Assembly: GCA_015493215.1 (NCBI GenBank)
Contig: WGDP01000069.1
Location: 1-52,852 of the forward strand
DNA from: Bacteroidales bacterium
Lineage (GTDB): Bacteria > Bacteroidota > Bacteroidia > Bacteroidales > F082
Direction: 5' to 3'
DNA: 52,852 nt
The translations under genes were made by a program, and so were the position numbers. The notes under the pieces were generated by a model, which worked only from the letters and a program-made list of their open reading frames with translations, was not told the origin of the DNA and did not search any database. Positions 39,877 to 49,650 of this stretch are shown here, piece by piece (position 1 is the first letter of the stretch; every line of letters begins with the position of its first letter).

Positions 39877-41571
39877 ATGAAAAAATTAAACTTTACTTTT
39901 TTGATGGCAGCCCTGATATCTGCCTTTGTATTGTCGATTTCCTCATGTACAACAAAAGACAATCCGAAACCTGAACCGACCCCCCCTACAATGACTGATA
40001 TCAGCATTGATGGCGCCAATAAAGACTTTACCGCCACGGTAACTTTTAGCGAAGCCGTTTACAAAAACAACGACAAAACCGGAAATTTGGACAACAGTAG
40101 TTTTGATGTATCTGTAACCGGTGGCACCGGAACATTAAGCAGTTATGAAGTAGCCCATGTGGCAGGAGCTGTTACGGCAACTGTTACTATTGTTCTTAAC
40201 GAAAATTCGGATGGTTCCGAAAACTTAACCATTAAACCCGCATCGGCCACAGCCATTTACGATAACGAAGGCACAGCCATGAGTGCTGACCAGTCGAAAA
40301 GCATCACTTTAAGCGGTACTGCCCACGAAACCATTACCATTACCGACGACGGTAACGGTGTTGGAACCTCAACCTGGACAGCAAACAACACCTACTTATT
40401 GGATGGTTTTTGCTTTGTAAACGATGGCCAGACTTTAACCATTGAAGCTGGTACCGTAATTAAAGGAAAACCGGGGCAGGGAGAAAATGCCTCAGCATTG
40501 ATTGTAGCCAGAGGTGGTAAGCTTATTGCCGAAGGCACCAAAGATGCTCCTATTATTTTTACCTGTGAGTCGGATGACCTCAACGGATCGGTAGGTTTGT
40601 CCGACAGAGGCCTTTGGGGCGGTGTAATACTACTTGGCAAAGCCCGTTTGAATTCAACGCCCGGTGAATCGCAAATAGAAGGCATTCCCACCAACGAACC
40701 AAGAGGCCTTTACGGTGGAAGCGATGATACCGACAACTCAGGCATCCTTAAATATATTTCCATCCGCCACGGTGGAACCGATATTGGCGACGGCAATGAA
40801 ATTAACGGCTTAACCCTGGGTGCCGTAGGTTCAGGTACTGTTATTGACTACATCGAAATTTTAGCCAACAAAGATGATGGTATTGAATTTTTCGGAGGCA
40901 TGCCTCACGTAAAACACTTTCTTTCGGTATATTGCGCCGACGACAGCTTTGATTACGATGAAGGTTTCCGCGGATATGGCCAGTTTTGGTGTGCTATTCA
41001 GGATCCCAACGAAGGCGACCGTATTGGTGAACATGATGGTGGAACCGATCCTGAAACAGGAACTCCCTACGCTGAGCCTAAAATTTATAACGTAACCTAC
41101 ATTGGCCGTGGCGCCGATGCCGGAAAACGGACTGTAACTTTCCGCGACAATGCCGGTGGACACTATGTTAACTCCATATTCTATAATCAGGCAAAAGGTA
41201 TCGACATTGAAAACCTCGCCGACGATCAGGACAGTTACAAACAATTTCAGGACGGACGGCTTACCATTGAAAACAATGTTTTCTGGAACATTGCCGACAA
41301 TACTCCCGAAGGTATTTTTAAAATTTCAGGACACGGTGCAAGTCCTGCCGATTCGTTGGCTGCCGTACAAGCTTTTGCCGCTTACTTTACCTCTGCCGGC
41401 AACACCATTGCCGATCCGGGTATCAGTGCCGGAAATCCTGTGCCAGCAACACCTGTTTCTTACAACATGGCTTCCTATCCTGCCGAATGGTTCGACAACG
41501 TAAACTACAAAGGAGCCTTTGGTGCTGATAACTGGGCAGCCGGTTGGACAGAATTCTTTAAAAATAAATAA
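39877..41571 (+). CDS. Surface lipoprotein with Ig-like domain and parallel beta-helix-like region
   Basis: Lipobox LSISSC; repeats such as TLTIEAGTVIKGKPGQGENASALIVARGGKLIAEGTKDAPIIFT. Confidence 0.7.
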   Translation: MKKLNFTFLMAALISAFVLSISSCTTKDNPKPEPTPPTMTDISIDGANKDFTATVTFSEAVYKNNDKTGNLDNSSFDVSVTGGTGTLSSYEVAHVAGAVTATVTIVLNENSDGSENLTIKPASATAIYDNEGTAMSADQSKSITLSGTAHETITITDDGNGVGTSTWTANNTYLLDGFCFVNDGQTLTIEAGTVIKGKPGQGENASALIVARGGKLIAEGTKDAPIIFTCESDDLNGSVGLSDRGLWGGVILLGKARLNSTPGESQIEGIPTNEPRGLYGGSDDTDNSGILKYISIRHGGTDIGDGNEINGLTLGAVGSGTVIDYIEILANKDDGIEFFGGMPHVKHFLSVYCADDSFDYDEGFRGYGQFWCAIQDPNEGDRIGEHDGGTDPETGTPYAEPKIYNVTYIGRGADAGKRTVTFRDNAGGHYVNSIFYNQAKGIDIENLADDQDSYKQFQDGRLTIENNVFWNIADNTPEGIFKISGHGASPADSLAAVQAFAAYFTSAGNTIADPGISAGNPVPATPVSYNMASYPAEWFDNVNYKGAFGADNWAAGWTEFFKNK

Positions 41572-41594
41572 AACTCTTTTTGGTTAATGGGTTT

Positions 41595-41629
41595 AACTGG
41601 TAGTGCCATTTGGCGCTACCGGTTTTTTT
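41595..41629 (+). terminator. Strong intrinsic terminator between lipoprotein and TonB receptor genes
   Basis: AACTGGTAGTGCC-ATTT-GGCGCTACCGGTT (13-bp stem with two G:U) followed by a T-run. Confidence 0.88.
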
Positions 41630-41666
41630 AGTTTATCAGGTTTACATTTTATCAAACCGTATTTTA

Positions 41667-44474
41667 ATGAAAAATAAAACGTTTTTTACTTTTTTATCGT
41701 TTCTGTTGCTGGCCTATACAGGCATAGCACAAACCGGAACTTTAAGGGGAAAAATTACCGACGCCGAAACCGGCGAAGAGCTTATCGGCGCATCCGTAAT
41801 GATATCGGGAACCCTTTTGGGCTCCTCTGCCGATCTGGATGGAAACTACTCCATTGCAAACATCCCTGCCGGAAAGGTTCAACTAAAATGTTCATTCATT
41901 TCTTATGAAACACAACTTATTAACGGTTTGGCCATTAAGCCCGGTGAGGTGACCATCTTAAATATTAAGCTTAAACCCGTTTCGGTGGGGTTGTCGGAAG
42001 TAGTGGTTTCGGCCAAAGCGGTACGAAACACAGAGAGTGCTTTGTTGGTGATGCAGCAAAAATCAGCCGGAGTTATCGAAGGGGTTTCGTCGCAGGAGAT
42101 AATGAAAGCAGGCGACAGCGATGCTGCCGGAGCAGTAAAACGAATTGCAGGTGTTTCGGTGGAAGGCGGTAAGTATGTTTACGTGCGCGGCCTGGGCGAC
42201 AGGTACAGTAAAACCACGCTGAACGGCGCTGAAATTCCTTCGCTGGATCCGGAAAGAAACACCGTTCAAATGGACATCTTTCCTACCGATGCCATCGAAA
42301 ACATGATGGTATATAAAAGCTTTATCCCCGACTTAAATACCTTTACCGGCGGACTGGTAGATATCACCACAAAAGATTTTCCTGAAAAACTGACCGTGAA
42401 CTTTTCTGCTGCGCTCGGCTTTAACTCACAAGCATCGTTCAACAACCGGTTTTTAACCTACAAAGGCGGAAAATATGATGCCCTTGGCTTCGACGACGGC
42501 ATTAGAAACTTCCCTGTTCAACCGCAAGATATCCCACTATATCCCTCTGACAGAGACCAACTTGACATAATAACCATGAAGTTTAATAAAGTAATGGATA
42601 CCGAAACAAAAAAATCCTTTTTAAACCAGAAGTATAGCTTTTTTGTGGGTAACCAAACCAGCCTGTTTGGCAAACAGCTTGGCTTTAACGTGGGGTTGGT
42701 TTATAAAAATGACAACCGGTATTTTGATAACGGCCAACGTGGTATTTACAAGCTTACCGATGCCAATGCCGAAAAATTAAACGAAGAGCAAAATTTTGCA
42801 GAAACACTGGGACGCCAAAATGCATTACTAAGTGCACTTGCAAATCTCAGTTTAAAAATAAACAGCAACAACAAAGTTAGCTACCTGTTCCTTTATAACC
42901 ATTCAGGTATAAAAACGGCCACCTATGACGAAGGAGAAAGAGCTTCGGATGAGATTGGTATGATTATTCAAAGTCGTGAATTGGGTTTTATTGAAAGGGC
43001 CATTATGGCTAATCAGCTAAAGGGTTCTCACTTTTTTGAAAAGGCAGGCGGTTTAAAGATTGATTGGATTGTTTCGTACACCTTTTCTGCACAAAAAGAG
43101 CCTGATTTGAGATTTTTTACAAACAGCTATTTCCCGGATAACACTCCCGGAAACCAATACGAACTCAGCCCGTCGAAATACAAAGTGCCTTCGCGATACC
43201 GACGTACCATGGACGAAATGAACTGGGACAATAAGCTTAACCTTGAGATGCCTTTTGTTTTTCTTGGTGCAAAATCAAAATTTAAGTTTGGCGGTGCTTA
43301 CGACTATAAATTCCGCAACTTTAACGAAAGTAAAATTGATTACAAATCGCAAGTGCAATATTTTAACGGCAGCGTATCCGACTATCTGGCCGATGAAAAC
43401 ATAGGACAAAACTATCCGGATTACGACCCTGTTACCAAATCTAATTATGGATTATATGTTCAAAACGCCACCGACCTGCGAAACAGCTATTACGGAACTC
43501 AAAGAGTTGTTGCCGGTTATGCCATGGTTGATATGCCTGTAGCCGAAAAATTGAGAATAGTGGCGGGTGTACGATACGAGGGCAACAGCATGGAAACAGA
43601 AAGTAAAAAAGCAGGCATTGATAAAGGGTTGCTGAACGATCATGATTTTTTACCTGCCATCAACTTAACCTATCATATTACCAATAACATGAATCTGCGG
43701 TTTGCCTATACCCGAACCTTGTCGCGGCCTACGTTTAGAGAAATAGCTCCTTTTGCAAGCTTTAGTCCGGTGGCACCAACCATTGTGGGTAACCCCGATT
43801 TAAAACGCACATTAATCGACAACTTTGATTTTAAATGGGAATATTTTATGCGTCACGGCGAAGTGCTTTCTTTTAGTGCTTTTTATAAAAATTTTACCGA
43901 CCCAATCGAAATGGTTGACAACCCTATTGCGGTGAACCCCGAAATATCATATCAAAATGTAGATCAGGCAAAAGTTTATGGTGTTGAGCTGGACATGAGT
44001 AAAAAACTTGATTTTGTTAGCTTCCTTAAAGACTTCAGCCTCGGCACCAACTTTTCATACATCCGGTCAAAGGTAGCCATCGACTCAGTGGAATTGGAAT
44101 CCATTCACGCAGTTGATCCCGGAGCAGCGTCAACACGACCGCTATTTGGACAAGCTCCTTACATCGTTAATGCCATGTTAAGTTACGATAATAAGAAAGC
44201 CGGTTTTTCTTCCAACCTGATTTTTAATGTTATAGGGCCACGCATCTCTTTAGTTACCAAAGGCGGCACTCCCGAAGTGTATCAAAACCCGTTTCCAAAG
44301 CTTGATTTTAATGCCTCAAAAACATTGGGTGAGCATTTTAGTGTTGGATTAAAAATAAAAAACATCCTTAATCCCAAAAACAGTCAAACCTATAGGTTTA
44401 AAGGAACGGAATACCCATATTACAACTTTACCATAGGCCGTTTGTATGAACTAAAAATCAGTTACAGGCTTTAA
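41667..44474 (+). CDS. TonB-dependent receptor with CarboxypepD_reg-like domain (start likely 41667)
   Basis: MKNKTFFTFLSFLLLAYTGIAQ signal peptide; RGLGDRYSKTTLNGAEIPSLDPERNTVQMDIFP plug; the upstream extension overlaps a terminator. Confidence 0.92.
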   Translation: MKNKTFFTFLSFLLLAYTGIAQTGTLRGKITDAETGEELIGASVMISGTLLGSSADLDGNYSIANIPAGKVQLKCSFISYETQLINGLAIKPGEVTILNIKLKPVSVGLSEVVVSAKAVRNTESALLVMQQKSAGVIEGVSSQEIMKAGDSDAAGAVKRIAGVSVEGGKYVYVRGLGDRYSKTTLNGAEIPSLDPERNTVQMDIFPTDAIENMMVYKSFIPDLNTFTGGLVDITTKDFPEKLTVNFSAALGFNSQASFNNRFLTYKGGKYDALGFDDGIRNFPVQPQDIPLYPSDRDQLDIITMKFNKVMDTETKKSFLNQKYSFFVGNQTSLFGKQLGFNVGLVYKNDNRYFDNGQRGIYKLTDANAEKLNEEQNFAETLGRQNALLSALANLSLKINSNNKVSYLFLYNHSGIKTATYDEGERASDEIGMIIQSRELGFIERAIMANQLKGSHFFEKAGGLKIDWIVSYTFSAQKEPDLRFFTNSYFPDNTPGNQYELSPSKYKVPSRYRRTMDEMNWDNKLNLEMPFVFLGAKSKFKFGGAYDYKFRNFNESKIDYKSQVQYFNGSVSDYLADENIGQNYPDYDPVTKSNYGLYVQNATDLRNSYYGTQRVVAGYAMVDMPVAEKLRIVAGVRYEGNSMETESKKAGIDKGLLNDHDFLPAINLTYHITNNMNLRFAYTRTLSRPTFREIAPFASFSPVAPTIVGNPDLKRTLIDNFDFKWEYFMRHGEVLSFSAFYKNFTDPIEMVDNPIAVNPEISYQNVDQAKVYGVELDMSKKLDFVSFLKDFSLGTNFSYIRSKVAIDSVELESIHAVDPGAASTRPLFGQAPYIVNAMLSYDNKKAGFSSNLIFNVIGPRISLVTKGGTPEVYQNPFPKLDFNASKTLGEHFSVGLKIKNILNPKNSQTYRFKGTEYPYYNFTIGRLYELKISYRL

Positions 44475-44575
44475 CCTTTTTTTAAATTTGCAGTAGTATT
44501 GCTGTTTAGTGACATTGCCTGAATAAATATATACAAGATGCAAAATAAGTTAATATGCAACAATAAATTAAACAT

Positions 44576-45040
44576 ATGAAAAAATTCAATAAAGTATTTC
44601 TGACAGGCGCTTTTTTAATTATATCAGTGGCGTTGTTTTCTCAAAATCTTGAATATAAAGATGGCCATTATTATAAAAAAGGAATGCTCTATACAGGCGT
44701 ACATACCGAGTATTATAACAATGGAAACCCTAAAATAGAACGCCATATTGTTAACGGGGTGGAAGATGGCGAAGTAGTAGTATATTTTGAAAATGGTAAA
44801 AAACAGGAGTTGCGTGCATACAAAGAGGGCAAAAAAGATGGCACCTGGATAACCTGGAATGCCGATGGGGTTAAAACCGCCATTGCCAATTACCATAACG
44901 ATAAAAAGGATGGTGACTGGTATGTGTGGAACGACAAAGGCGTGCTGCTTTATGAAATGCACTATAAAAAAGGCAAAAAAACCGGCGAGTGGAAAATGTA
45001 CAATGCCAACGGCGAACTGATTAATAAAAGGAAATACTAA
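44576..45040 (+). CDS. Secreted MORN/YwqK-type repeat protein
   Basis: Repeats YYNNGNPKIERHIVNGVEDGEVVVYFENGKKQELRAYKEGKKDGTW. Confidence 0.85.
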   Translation: MKKFNKVFLTGAFLIISVALFSQNLEYKDGHYYKKGMLYTGVHTEYYNNGNPKIERHIVNGVEDGEVVVYFENGKKQELRAYKEGKKDGTWITWNADGVKTAIANYHNDKKDGDWYVWNDKGVLLYEMHYKKGKKTGEWKMYNANGELINKRKY

Positions 45041-45269
45041 CGCAATAAAAGGTTTGTTTTCGATACTGCCTCCCGCGCATGGTTCGCTCCATTTCCTCCT
45101 TGCTATGGTCACAAAAAATTACTCACTCCGTGCTTTCAAATCGTAACCAGGTTATCCTGAGTGATTTCTCCGAATCGTCACAACAAAAATTTTCGTGCAA
45201 TTGTGATTGAGGAAAAATTGCATCAAAGGGTAGCCTTAATTATGAGGGGCAACAGCAAGTTGTAAGACG

Positions 45270-45297
45270 CAAAAAAAGCGCAAGCTGTTAAGCCTGC
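45270..45297 (-). terminator. Candidate terminator for the 45326-45694 gene
   Basis: On the minus strand GCAGGCT-TAAC-AGCTTGC followed by GCTTTTTTTGCG. Confidence 0.45.
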
Positions 45298-45325
45298 ACT
45301 TTACTATAAAGCAATAGAAAATATA

Positions 45326-45694
45326 CTATTTTGAAGCTTGTAATTTGATAGATAGTTTTTTGTTTTCTTTTTGGGCATTAAAGTTTTCAATCAGGCTTTT
45401 GTTGTATGAAATATACGAAGCAATGATGTTGTAAGTGCCCGGTTTAATGTTTTCAAAAGAAAAGTTTCCATCAAAATCGGTGTATGTTTTTAAATCGGTT
45501 CCTTCTATCTTTACCTCAACGCCTGCAAGGCTTTCGCCCGAGCTAAAATCGTTTACATTACCCGTAACGGAAATGGTTTGTACAGGAGTTTTGGCAGATG
45601 TGGCGTTTTTTACAGTGCCGTCGTTGTCGGCAAAGGAAAAGCCAACAAGGGCTACTAATAATAAGGTAATAATTTGCTTTTTCATTTTTTGCAT
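45326..45694 (-). CDS. Small secreted carboxypeptidase-regulatory-like domain protein
   Basis: SVTGNVNDFSSGESLAGVEVKIEGTDLKTYTDFDGNFSFENIKPGTYNI after a signal peptide. Confidence 0.8.
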   Translation of the reverse strand: MQKMKKQIITLLLVALVGFSFADNDGTVKNATSAKTPVQTISVTGNVNDFSSGESLAGVEVKIEGTDLKTYTDFDGNFSFENIKPGTYNIIASYISYNKSLIENFNAQKENKKLSIKLQASK

Positions 45695-45783
45695 TGTTTA
45701 ATGTACGGGTGCAAATGTAGAGGTCACAAATTAAGTGAATTTAACCTGTACATTAAGTTTAGGTTAACTTTAAACAATTTCAT

Positions 45784-46485
45784 TTACAACGACCCTTCGT
45801 CGGCAAAACTGTAATAACCATCGTTGGTTACAATAATGTGGTCGAGAATGTATATCTCCAAATCATCACCTGCACGTTTGAGTTTTTTGGTTAGTGAAAT
45901 ATCGGCATCACTGGGTTTGCGGTTTCCCGAAGGGTGATTATGGGCAAGGATAATGCCTGAAGCACTATTGGCCAGTGCCTCTTTGAATATTTTTTTGGGG
46001 TCGGCTACCGTTCCCGAAAAGCCGCCTTGTCCGATGGACAAATTGGCAATAACCTTGTTGGCTCTGTCTAAAAGCAATATTCTGAACTCTTCGGTGTAAC
46101 GGTCGCTGAGAAAAGGTGTTAATATATCGAAGGCATCACGACTGCATGTTATCTTTTTCTTTTCCAAAGCCTGTGCCATCAACCTGCGTTTGCCCAACTC
46201 CAAAGCAGCAATTATTGAAATGGCCTTGGCACTTCCTATTCCTTTAAATTTTGAGGTGAGGTCGTTTACCGATAATTTGGAAAGCTCAATAAGATTGTTG
46301 CCGGCCTTATCCATTATCTCCTGTGCCAGCTCAACAGCCGATTTGGTTTTGTTTCCCGAGCCTATTAAAATAGCAATTAGTTCGGCATTGGAAAGTGCCT
46401 GTTTTCCTTTAAGCAGTAGTTTTTCGCGGGGGCGATCGTCTTCAGCCCATTTGCTGATTGGTTTTTTATTGTAGTTCTCGCTCAT
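45784..46485 (-). CDS. radC: RadC family (JAB/MPN+) DNA repair-like protein
   Basis: ILAHNHPSGNRKPSDADISLTKKLK; PREKLLLKGKQALSNAELIAILIGSG. Confidence 0.95.
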   Translation of the reverse strand: MSENYNKKPISKWAEDDRPREKLLLKGKQALSNAELIAILIGSGNKTKSAVELAQEIMDKAGNNLIELSKLSVNDLTSKFKGIGSAKAISIIAALELGKRRLMAQALEKKKITCSRDAFDILTPFLSDRYTEEFRILLLDRANKVIANLSIGQGGFSGTVADPKKIFKEALANSASGIILAHNHPSGNRKPSDADISLTKKLKRAGDDLEIYILDHIIVTNDGYYSFADEGSL

Positions 46486-46502
46486 GGCGAGTTAAAAGTA
46501 AC

Positions 46503-46534
46503 AAAAAAACCCGGACACAACAAATGCATCCGGG
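46503..46534 (-). terminator. Terminator downstream of rpsT
   Basis: Minus strand CCCGGATGCATTTGTTGTGTCCGGG followed by TTTTTTTGT. Confidence 0.7.
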
Positions 46535-46559
46535 AGCAATATTTTTACGTAAAATCAGA

Positions 46560-46814
46560 CTACGAAAGGTGATGAGCAAATTTGGCAGCCTTCGATTTTA
46601 AGTTGCCGGCTTTGTTTTTATGAATGATGCCTCTTTTAGCCACCTTATCAATCATCGAAGTAAGTTTGGGTAACTGTTCTTCGGCCTCTTTTTTATCAGT
46701 CAGTTTTCTGAACTTTCTAACTGCATTACGCATGGTTTTGGCGTAATAGCGGTTGTACATCTTTCTTGCTTCACTCTGTCTGATTCTTTTCAGTGCTGAT
46801 TTATGATTAGCCAT
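46560..46814 (-). CDS. rpsT: 30S ribosomal protein S20
   Basis: [35 protein letters not shown]. Confidence 0.97.
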   Translation of the reverse strand: MANHKSALKRIRQSEARKMYNRYYAKTMRNAVRKFRKLTDKKEAEEQLPKLTSMIDKVAKRGIIHKNKAGNLKSKAAKFAHHLS

Positions 46815-46895
46815 AATTCTAATTTGTTGTTAGATGTTTTAAATTTCGGGCTGCAAAAATAAATATTTATTTGATACTGTGAAACATTATTCCAA

Positions 46896-47333
46896 TTATT
46901 TTTTTTCACCATCCAGCTTTACCAACTCAATACCTGCTCTTTTCAATAAATCCAACCCGTCGGTAATACGATATTCACGAGTGTAAACCACTCTTTTTAT
47001 TCCCGACTGGATAATAAGCTTTGAACACTCCATGCAGGGTGAATCGGTAACATACAATGTGGCACCGTTGCTGCTGTTGTTCGATTTGGCCACCTTGGTA
47101 ATGGCATTGGCCTCGGCATGCAATACATAAGGTTTGGTGGTGTTGTTTTCCTCTTCGCAAACATTTTCAAAACCCGACGGCGTTCCGTTGTAACCATCCG
47201 AAATAATCATACGGTCCTTTACAATCAAAGCACCCACTTTGCGCCTTTCGCAATAGGAGTTGTTGGCCCATACAAAAGCCATCTCCATGTAGCTTTTATC
47301 AAATTTATTTTGTTTGTTTTTGTTATGCGGCAT
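46896..47333 (-). CDS. Deoxycytidylate (dCMP) deaminase family protein
   Basis: HAEANAITKVAKS and PCMECSKLIIQSGIKRVVY zinc deaminase motifs. Confidence 0.93.
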   Translation of the reverse strand: MPHNKNKQNKFDKSYMEMAFVWANNSYCERRKVGALIVKDRMIISDGYNGTPSGFENVCEEENNTTKPYVLHAEANAITKVAKSNNSSNGATLYVTDSPCMECSKLIIQSGIKRVVYTREYRITDGLDLLKRAGIELVKLDGEKK

Positions 47334-47358
47334 ATAAGTAAAGCTTTATTTACAGCTG

Positions 47359-47400
47359 CAAAGTTAAAAAGTTTAAGCACACTATATTTTGTTATTTTTG
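47359..47400. promoter_or_regulatory. Divergent -7 elements: CAAAGTTA (minus strand TAACTTTG, 47359-47366) and TATTTTTG (plus, 47393-47400)
   Basis: Both match TAnnTTTG and face the dCMP deaminase and DUF438 genes. Confidence 0.5.
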
Positions 47401-47420
47401 ACTCGTTAAAACAAGCAGCT

Positions 47421-48659
47421 ATGTCAGAATTTATCAACAATACGGAAAACCGCATAAACGACCTTACAGCATTTGTAAACGGATTGATTAACAAGGAAAA
47501 AGGTGGTGAGTTAATTAAAAAATATGCCGATGCCATCGACCATGTTCAGCCCTTCGATGTTGTGGCCACGGTTGACCGCCTGATGAAACAGAATTTGAAT
47601 ATTGAGGAAGTTAAATCTGCCGTCAATAAAGCATTAAACATGCTGTATAAAGGTCTGGTGTCGGCAGAAATTCCCGATTACAGCGCCATCCCTTTTTTAA
47701 ACAGCATGGTTTGTGAAAACAACGAGCTGAATCATCGTCTTATTGAAATGCGTCCGTTGATTAAAGCCTTCAACCAAAAAAATATGGATGCCGAAGCAAG
47801 GCAGGATATTTTAAACGAAATCAGCAATCGTGTTTTCGAGTTACAGCAGTTTGAGGTTCACTATGTAAAAAAAGAGAATATTCTTTTTCCATACATCGAA
47901 AAATATTTGAAAGAGTATGGCTGCCTGCCGCTGATGTGGTCCTATCACGATGATATCAGACGATTTACCAAAGAGATTATTGAAATTATTGATAATGAAA
48001 ATACCGATCTTAAAAGGTTAAACCGGTTGCTTGGCGACCTCTTTTTTGTGATGTATGCCATCAGGTTCAGAGAGGAGTATATTTTATTTCCGGTGATTTA
48101 CACCTTAATTCCTGAAGAGGTATGGGATGAAATGATGAAGCAGTCGATGGAAGAAGGATTTGCCTTTATTGAAAAACCCGATTTAATTACCATTGCTGCC
48201 GAAAAGAAAACAATAAGCAGTAAAACACAACAAGTTGCCACGGTTACGGATCCTAATGCCGTGTTGGATATGGGTACCGGTTTGTTAAAGCTTGAACAGG
48301 CTGTAATAATGCTTAACCATCTTCCGGTGGACATGACCTTTGTGGACGAAAATGATGAGGTTAGGTATTTTTCCACTCCCGGACACCGCATATTCCCACG
48401 CTCAAAAGCAATTATTGGCCGGTTGGTCGAAAACTGCCATCCCCCTTCAAGTGTGCATATTGTTAAAGAATTGCTGGACGCCTTTAAGGCGGGAACAAAA
48501 ACAAAAGAGAGTTTCTGGATTCAGATGGGACCTAAATTTATTTTGATACAATATTTTGCAGTTCACGATGAAAAAGGCAACTACAAAGGCACCCTCGAAG
48601 TAAGTCAGGATATTTCGGAAATTAAAACGCTGGAAGGCGAAAAAAGATTGATGGATTGA
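47421..48659 (+). CDS. DUF438 / hemerythrin-like / PAS domain protein (start likely 47421)
   Basis: MSEFINNTENRINDLTAFVNGLINKEKGGE; hemerythrin-like HYVKKENILFPYIEKY...WSYHDDIR; PAS-like C-terminus. Confidence 0.85.
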   Translation: MSEFINNTENRINDLTAFVNGLINKEKGGELIKKYADAIDHVQPFDVVATVDRLMKQNLNIEEVKSAVNKALNMLYKGLVSAEIPDYSAIPFLNSMVCENNELNHRLIEMRPLIKAFNQKNMDAEARQDILNEISNRVFELQQFEVHYVKKENILFPYIEKYLKEYGCLPLMWSYHDDIRRFTKEIIEIIDNENTDLKRLNRLLGDLFFVMYAIRFREEYILFPVIYTLIPEEVWDEMMKQSMEEGFAFIEKPDLITIAAEKKTISSKTQQVATVTDPNAVLDMGTGLLKLEQAVIMLNHLPVDMTFVDENDEVRYFSTPGHRIFPRSKAIIGRLVENCHPPSSVHIVKELLDAFKAGTKTKESFWIQMGPKFILIQYFAVHDEKGNYKGTLEVSQDISEIKTLEGEKRLMD

Positions 48660-48759
48660 GGTGAGGGAGAAGTTGTGAAAGGGAAAAGTTGAAAATGAGG
48701 GAAGTTGAGAAGGGGAGACGGGATGTTTTCAAATCAATTGTCAGCCCAAAGAATATCAG

Positions 48760-49650
48760 CTATTCAATGTGGCTTTTGGTAGAAAACATTTCGGGAAACG
48801 TAATTTGATAAAAGTTGGCACACCCGTCTTCGGTAATATAGTCCATTAAAATATTATCGGAAAAAACAGGCCCGCCGCTTATGGTTACATTGCTTTTTCC
48901 CTCAATGGTATATCGGCAGTTATAATCGATTTTATAGCGGCTTGTATCGGGAATGGCAATGTTAAAGGTGTAATCGGAGGTGGTATTTCCCTGAATGTTT
49001 CCGGTAAATAGAAAATAATCGTCAGGAGACGAATAAAGTGTTGTGGCATCTTTAAAAAGCTCATAATTAAAGGTAGCTGAAAAGGTACGGGTTTTTTTTC
49101 CGGTATAAGTACCCGACATAACCATGTTGTTAAAGGTAGCCTTAAAAGTTTGATTTCCGGCTGCCGACAGTCCCGTTTTTTCAATGGAGATATTTTGAAT
49201 ATTGGTTGGCAGCGAATCGAAATAAAACAGCTTATCAACCATAATAGAACAACTTCCGGTGGTAGAAACAAGAAAAGTGGTGTCCATCACATAAGTAAAA
49301 GTACCCATTCGAAAATGACCGTATCCATCGTAGTGGTGCCAGTGGTTGTTTTCGTTTTCGTACCAATATTCAACCTTAATTTCCAATGTGTCAGGCACTT
49401 GATTTAACATAACCTTAGCAGTATCAACTTTACTCAGCCCGGTATTAATAAGTGTAGAATCGTAAATTGTTTTGAAAAAGGTTAACATAAACTGATTGGC
49501 AAATTGTTGTAGAAACTGTGCGTCGCTAACCACTGCCATATCTTGTTTAAAGTCGGTTTGGGTGTTTTCGGGCGTTTTTTTACAGGATTGAACCATTAAA
49601 AACAAACCAAGCAACAGGCATGTAAAAGCAATATTTTTAACAATTTTCAT
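48760..49650 (-). CDS. Hypothetical lipoprotein
   Basis: Signal/lipobox LFLMVQSCKKTPE; overlaps folA stop by 4 nt. Confidence 0.65.
   Translation of the reverse strand: MKIVKNIAFTCLLLGLFLMVQSCKKTPENTQTDFKQDMAVVSDAQFLQQFANQFMLTFFKTIYDSTLINTGLSKVDTAKVMLNQVPDTLEIKVEYWYENENNHWHHYDGYGHFRMGTFTYVMDTTFLVSTTGSCSIMVDKLFYFDSLPTNIQNISIEKTGLSAAGNQTFKATFNNMVMSGTYTGKKTRTFSATFNYELFKDATTLYSSPDDYFLFTGNIQGNTTSDYTFNIAIPDTSRYKIDYNCRYTIEGKSNVTISGGPVFSDNILMDYITEDGCANFYQITFPEMFSTKSHIE

Noticed and set aside
41610-41666. N-terminal extension of the second TonB receptor
   Set aside because: Lies inside the terminator hairpin; the signal peptide starts at 41667.
44624-45112. 162-aa minus-strand ORF over the MORN-repeat gene
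   Set aside because: Antisense of repeats; repeats keep the opposite frame open by chance.
45041-45325. Possible ncRNA in the gap between the MORN gene and the 45326 gene
   Set aside because: Contains degenerate repeat-like pieces (ATCCTGAGTGATTTCTCCGAATCG) and one terminator, but no convincing promoter or conserved fold was visible.
47118-47420. N-terminal extension of the DUF438 ORF (ORF-track start 47118)
   Set aside because: It is antisense to the dCMP deaminase and crosses a promoter; MSEFINN at 47421 is the natural start.
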